Shown here one piece after another: positions 62,181 through 64,000 of a DNA stretch of 64,000 bases (position 1 is its first letter; every line of letters begins with the position of its first letter). Both the position numbers and the translations under genes were made by a program. The notes beneath the pieces are model-generated. The model saw only the letters and a list, made by a program, of their open reading frames with translations, was not told the origin of the DNA and did no database searches. Origin of the DNA: Saccharibacillus deserti (GTDB taxonomy: Bacteria; Bacillota; Bacilli; Paenibacillales; Paenibacillaceae); NCBI RefSeq assembly GCF_013618475.1, contig NZ_JABJVN010000010.1:1-64000 (forward strand), written 5' to 3'.

Positions 62181-62708
62181 TCATAATTCCAATCCGTTCG
62201 GCTTGCCTGCGGCGCGTCTGCGCAGCTTGTCGGCTGCCCGGCTCAGCAGCGAGCCGACCCGGGGCGGGCTGACCCGTATTTCTTCGGCGATCTCCGCGTA
62301 GCTGTAGCCGGAGTACCGAAGCATCAGCGCCTGCCGGTCGCGTTCGGGCAGTTCGTCGAGCAGGTCGGTGATCTGTTCCCGTTCTTCGCTGCGCACCAGC
62401 GCGTCTTCGCCGCTTTCCCACGTCTTCTCGCGGTCGAAATACCGCTCCTGTTTCTCCTGCAGCTTGCGCTGACGGACCAGGGTATCGGTATGGTCGTAAG
62501 CGATCCGGGTAAGCACCCGATGCAGCCAGGCCCCGACTACCCTCGGATCGTCCGGAGGATTGCGGTACAGACGCAGGAACACTTCCTGTGCCAGGTCTTC
62601 CGCTGTCGCCTCGTCTTTGACCATGGCGATCAGTTTCCGGCGTACGCCGGGGTAATATTCAAGGAATACCGTATGAAAAGCGTCGGATTCCGGAATGAAA
62701 TTGTCCAT
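62181..62708 (-). CDS. ECF-type RNA polymerase sigma factor
   Basis: A 175-residue sigma factor. Region 2 shows EATAEDLAQEVFLRLYRNP and the promoter-melting segment WLHRVLTRIAYDHTDTL. Region 4 shows LPERDRQALMLRYSGYSYAEI and RVSPPRVGSLLSRAADKLRR. The start at 62708 is set by the very strong AAAGGAGG 7 bases upstream; the longer frame is rejected. The next gene (DUF4367-like) starts 44 bp after its stop. The usual reading is that this sigma factor directs transcription of its own operon, which here includes the ABC exporter. Confidence 0.92.
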   Translation of the reverse strand: MDNFIPESDAFHTVFLEYYPGVRRKLIAMVKDEATAEDLAQEVFLRLYRNPPDDPRVVGAWLHRVLTRIAYDHTDTLVRQRKLQEKQERYFDREKTWESGEDALVRSEEREQITDLLDELPERDRQALMLRYSGYSYAEIAEEIRVSPPRVGSLLSRAADKLRRRAAGKPNGLEL

Positions 62709-62953
62709 CGGTGAACCTCCTTTGAAGTGCGGCCGCTCTTCGTTGCCGTATATACACTGAGAAGACAGAGCCGCGGCGAATTTTGTATCGCCCGTCGGCA
62801 AAAATAACCCAAATCCGCACGTTTCTTTGTAAAATAGGGCTTCAAATCCGCATCCGATCCGCCGAAAATTCGAATTTGTCCGGCGTTCGCGCTAAAATAG
62901 AAAACATATTCCGACTATACAACGGTGCGCATCGGCGCGGAAGGAGGTTGTCC

Positions 62954-63910
62954 ATGATTTATCGCGTGACTTATTTGTCCGGCGGCCTGCGCGTAGCGGG
63001 TTACGTCGCCCTGCCGCCCGAATTGTCGACGACGGCCGAAGAGATTCAGGCGTTTCTGCGCAGGGAATGCGGAGACGACGGACTGAACGCGCATGCAGTC
63101 GCCTGCATCCTGCCAAGCGCAGGGACTGCGGCCCGCGGCGCGGCGGCTGACGGACAGGCGGAGCAGCCCGCCGGCGAAGCGGAAAGATCGGCGCCCGACG
63201 CCGAAGAAGACCGTCCGCACCCGGCTGCCGGGCAGCACCGCCGATATCCGGTGTTCGTTTACTGCCGCGGCGGGATCGGCAGCGTCGGCCGGGTTCGGCT
63301 CGACTGGCTGGCCGAGTTCGCTTCATTCGGCCGGATCGTTGTCGCGCCGTGCTACCGGGGCGGCGAAAGCGGCGTCGGACACGACCGTTTCGGCGGCGTC
63401 GATCTGGAAGATTCCCGCGTCGCCCTGCGTCTGGCCCAGGCGATTCCGTTCGCCGACCCCGCGCAGATCGCGGTCATGGGCTTCTCCCGCGGTTCGATCA
63501 ACGGCACGGATGCCGCGATTCACGAAGGCGCTTCGCATCTGATCTTATGGGGCGGACTGTCCGATCTGGGGCGGACCTACGAAGAGAGAATCGATCTGCG
63601 CCGGATGCTGAAAAGGGTTCTGCAGGGCTCCGTTTACAAGATCCCCGACGTGTACCGCGAACGTTCGCCGATCCATATGGCGGGCAGGATTCCATGTCCG
63701 GTACTGATCGTGCACGGCACCCAAGACATCCAGGTCGACTACAACCACGGTCTGCGCATGTATGAAGAGCTGCGCAGGCTCGGCAAACCGGCCGGTCTGA
63801 TCCCGCTGGACGGTGTAGGACATCATATGCCCCACACTGTACGGATGGGTGTACTGGCGCAAATTTTCGACTGGCTGGACACTGCTCCCCCCTATATAAA
63901 AGAGCGTTAA
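62954..63910 (+). CDS. Alpha/beta hydrolase (prolyl-oligopeptidase/dienelactone type)
   Basis: A 318-residue esterase-type hydrolase. The nucleophile serine is in VMGFSRGSINGTDA, the catalytic Asp in VHGTQDIQVDY and the His in DGVGHHMPHT. It lacks a signal peptide. A 45-residue Ala/Gly/Glu/Pro-rich insert lies at about residues 53-98 (PSAGTAARGAAADGQAEQPA). The start at 62954 has AAGGAGG 6 bases upstream. The longer open frame to 62783 has no such site and overlaps the sigma factor's upstream region. It is divergent from the ECF operon; no functional link can be read. Confidence 0.85.
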   Translation: MIYRVTYLSGGLRVAGYVALPPELSTTAEEIQAFLRRECGDDGLNAHAVACILPSAGTAARGAAADGQAEQPAGEAERSAPDAEEDRPHPAAGQHRRYPVFVYCRGGIGSVGRVRLDWLAEFASFGRIVVAPCYRGGESGVGHDRFGGVDLEDSRVALRLAQAIPFADPAQIAVMGFSRGSINGTDAAIHEGASHLILWGGLSDLGRTYEERIDLRRMLKRVLQGSVYKIPDVYRERSPIHMAGRIPCPVLIVHGTQDIQVDYNHGLRMYEELRRLGKPAGLIPLDGVGHHMPHTVRMGVLAQIFDWLDTAPPYIKER

Positions 63911-63914
63911 CGGC

Positions 63915-63957
63915 AAAAAAACCGGTAAGGGAGCCCAAAGCTCCCTTACCGGTTTTT
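63915..63957 (+). terminator. Terminator of the alpha/beta hydrolase gene
   Basis: AAAAACCGGTAAGGGAGC and GCTCCCTTACCGGTTTTT form an 18 bp stem with a U-run, 5 bp after the stop. The last 43 bases hold no feature I can see. Confidence 0.93.
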
Positions 63958-64000
63958 CAATTCCCGCTCTGCGGGAGCGGCGTTCGCGCCGTGTTTCCGC

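Noticed and set aside
62783-62953. N-terminal extension of the alpha/beta hydrolase
   Set aside because: It has no ribosome binding site and overlaps the divergent promoter region; AAGGAGG directly before 62954 sets the start.

Overview
The window looks like a chromosomal segment from a moderately high-GC, spore-former-type Firmicute. I infer the Paenibacillaceae (Paenibacillus or Saccharibacillus type). The grounds are strong AGGAGG ribosome binding sites, a tyrosyl T-box leader, an S-layer-homology (SLH) anchored surface enzyme, a YwaC-like small alarmone synthetase, a Fur box, an MhqR-type catechol/quinone module, and chitinase-type repeat domains. I see no rRNA, tRNA, CRISPR array, phage module or intact insertion sequence.

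Left edge (1-1900): an AT-rich accessory patch. Two small minus-strand genes of unknown function alternate with three copies of a 91-92 bp structured repeat. The repeat's three hairpins vary by compensating changes while its TAAC...GTTA ends stay fixed, which resembles integron gene cassettes. Two short tandem-repeat tracts follow (47 bp and 36 bp periods), then back-to-back terminators.

1.9-12.7 kb: a minus-strand cluster for aminoethylphosphonate breakdown. From its promoter near 12.68 kb it reads: two paralogous PHP-domain metallohydrolases, PhnW, PhnX, a PbfA-like lyase, a solute-binding lipoprotein with two carbohydrate-type permeases and their ATPase, and a DeoR-family regulator. The combination of PhnWX-PbfA with a sugar-type importer and PHP hydrolases suggests uptake and unmasking of a phosphonate conjugate.

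12.8-31.2 kb: mostly housekeeping and signalling genes. These are a two-component system with a propeller lipoprotein, a TPR-GGDEF cyclase, a small alarmone synthetase, butanediol dehydrogenase divergent from a LacI-type regulator (both promoters carry LacI-type palindromes), a nucleotidyltransferase, a large secreted multidomain protein, MurB, TrhO, a small YolD-like protein, a luciferase-like monooxygenase and an acyltransferase.

31.3-34.7 kb: an ECF sigma factor fused to a long YcdB-like C-terminal region, with an internal Shine-Dalgarno/ATG at the fusion joint. Just upstream lies a frameshifted paralogue of that extension.

34.8-53.1 kb: DinB, cysteine synthase, LacZ, tyrS with its T-box, an SLH-anchored 5'-nucleotidase, an aldo/keto reductase, a membrane-anchored methyltransferase, a DUF1275 protein, a Fur-boxed siderophore-binding lipoprotein, a YcaQ-type glycosylase, a TauE/SafE permease, and mhqR-mhqO-mhqD.

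53.2-64.0 kb: an unlisted 32-residue cationic peptide gene, a MacB-like ABC transporter, a small acidic protein with a DinG/XPD-like helicase, and an ECF sigma / anti-sigma-like / ABC exporter operon. An alpha/beta hydrolase closes the window.
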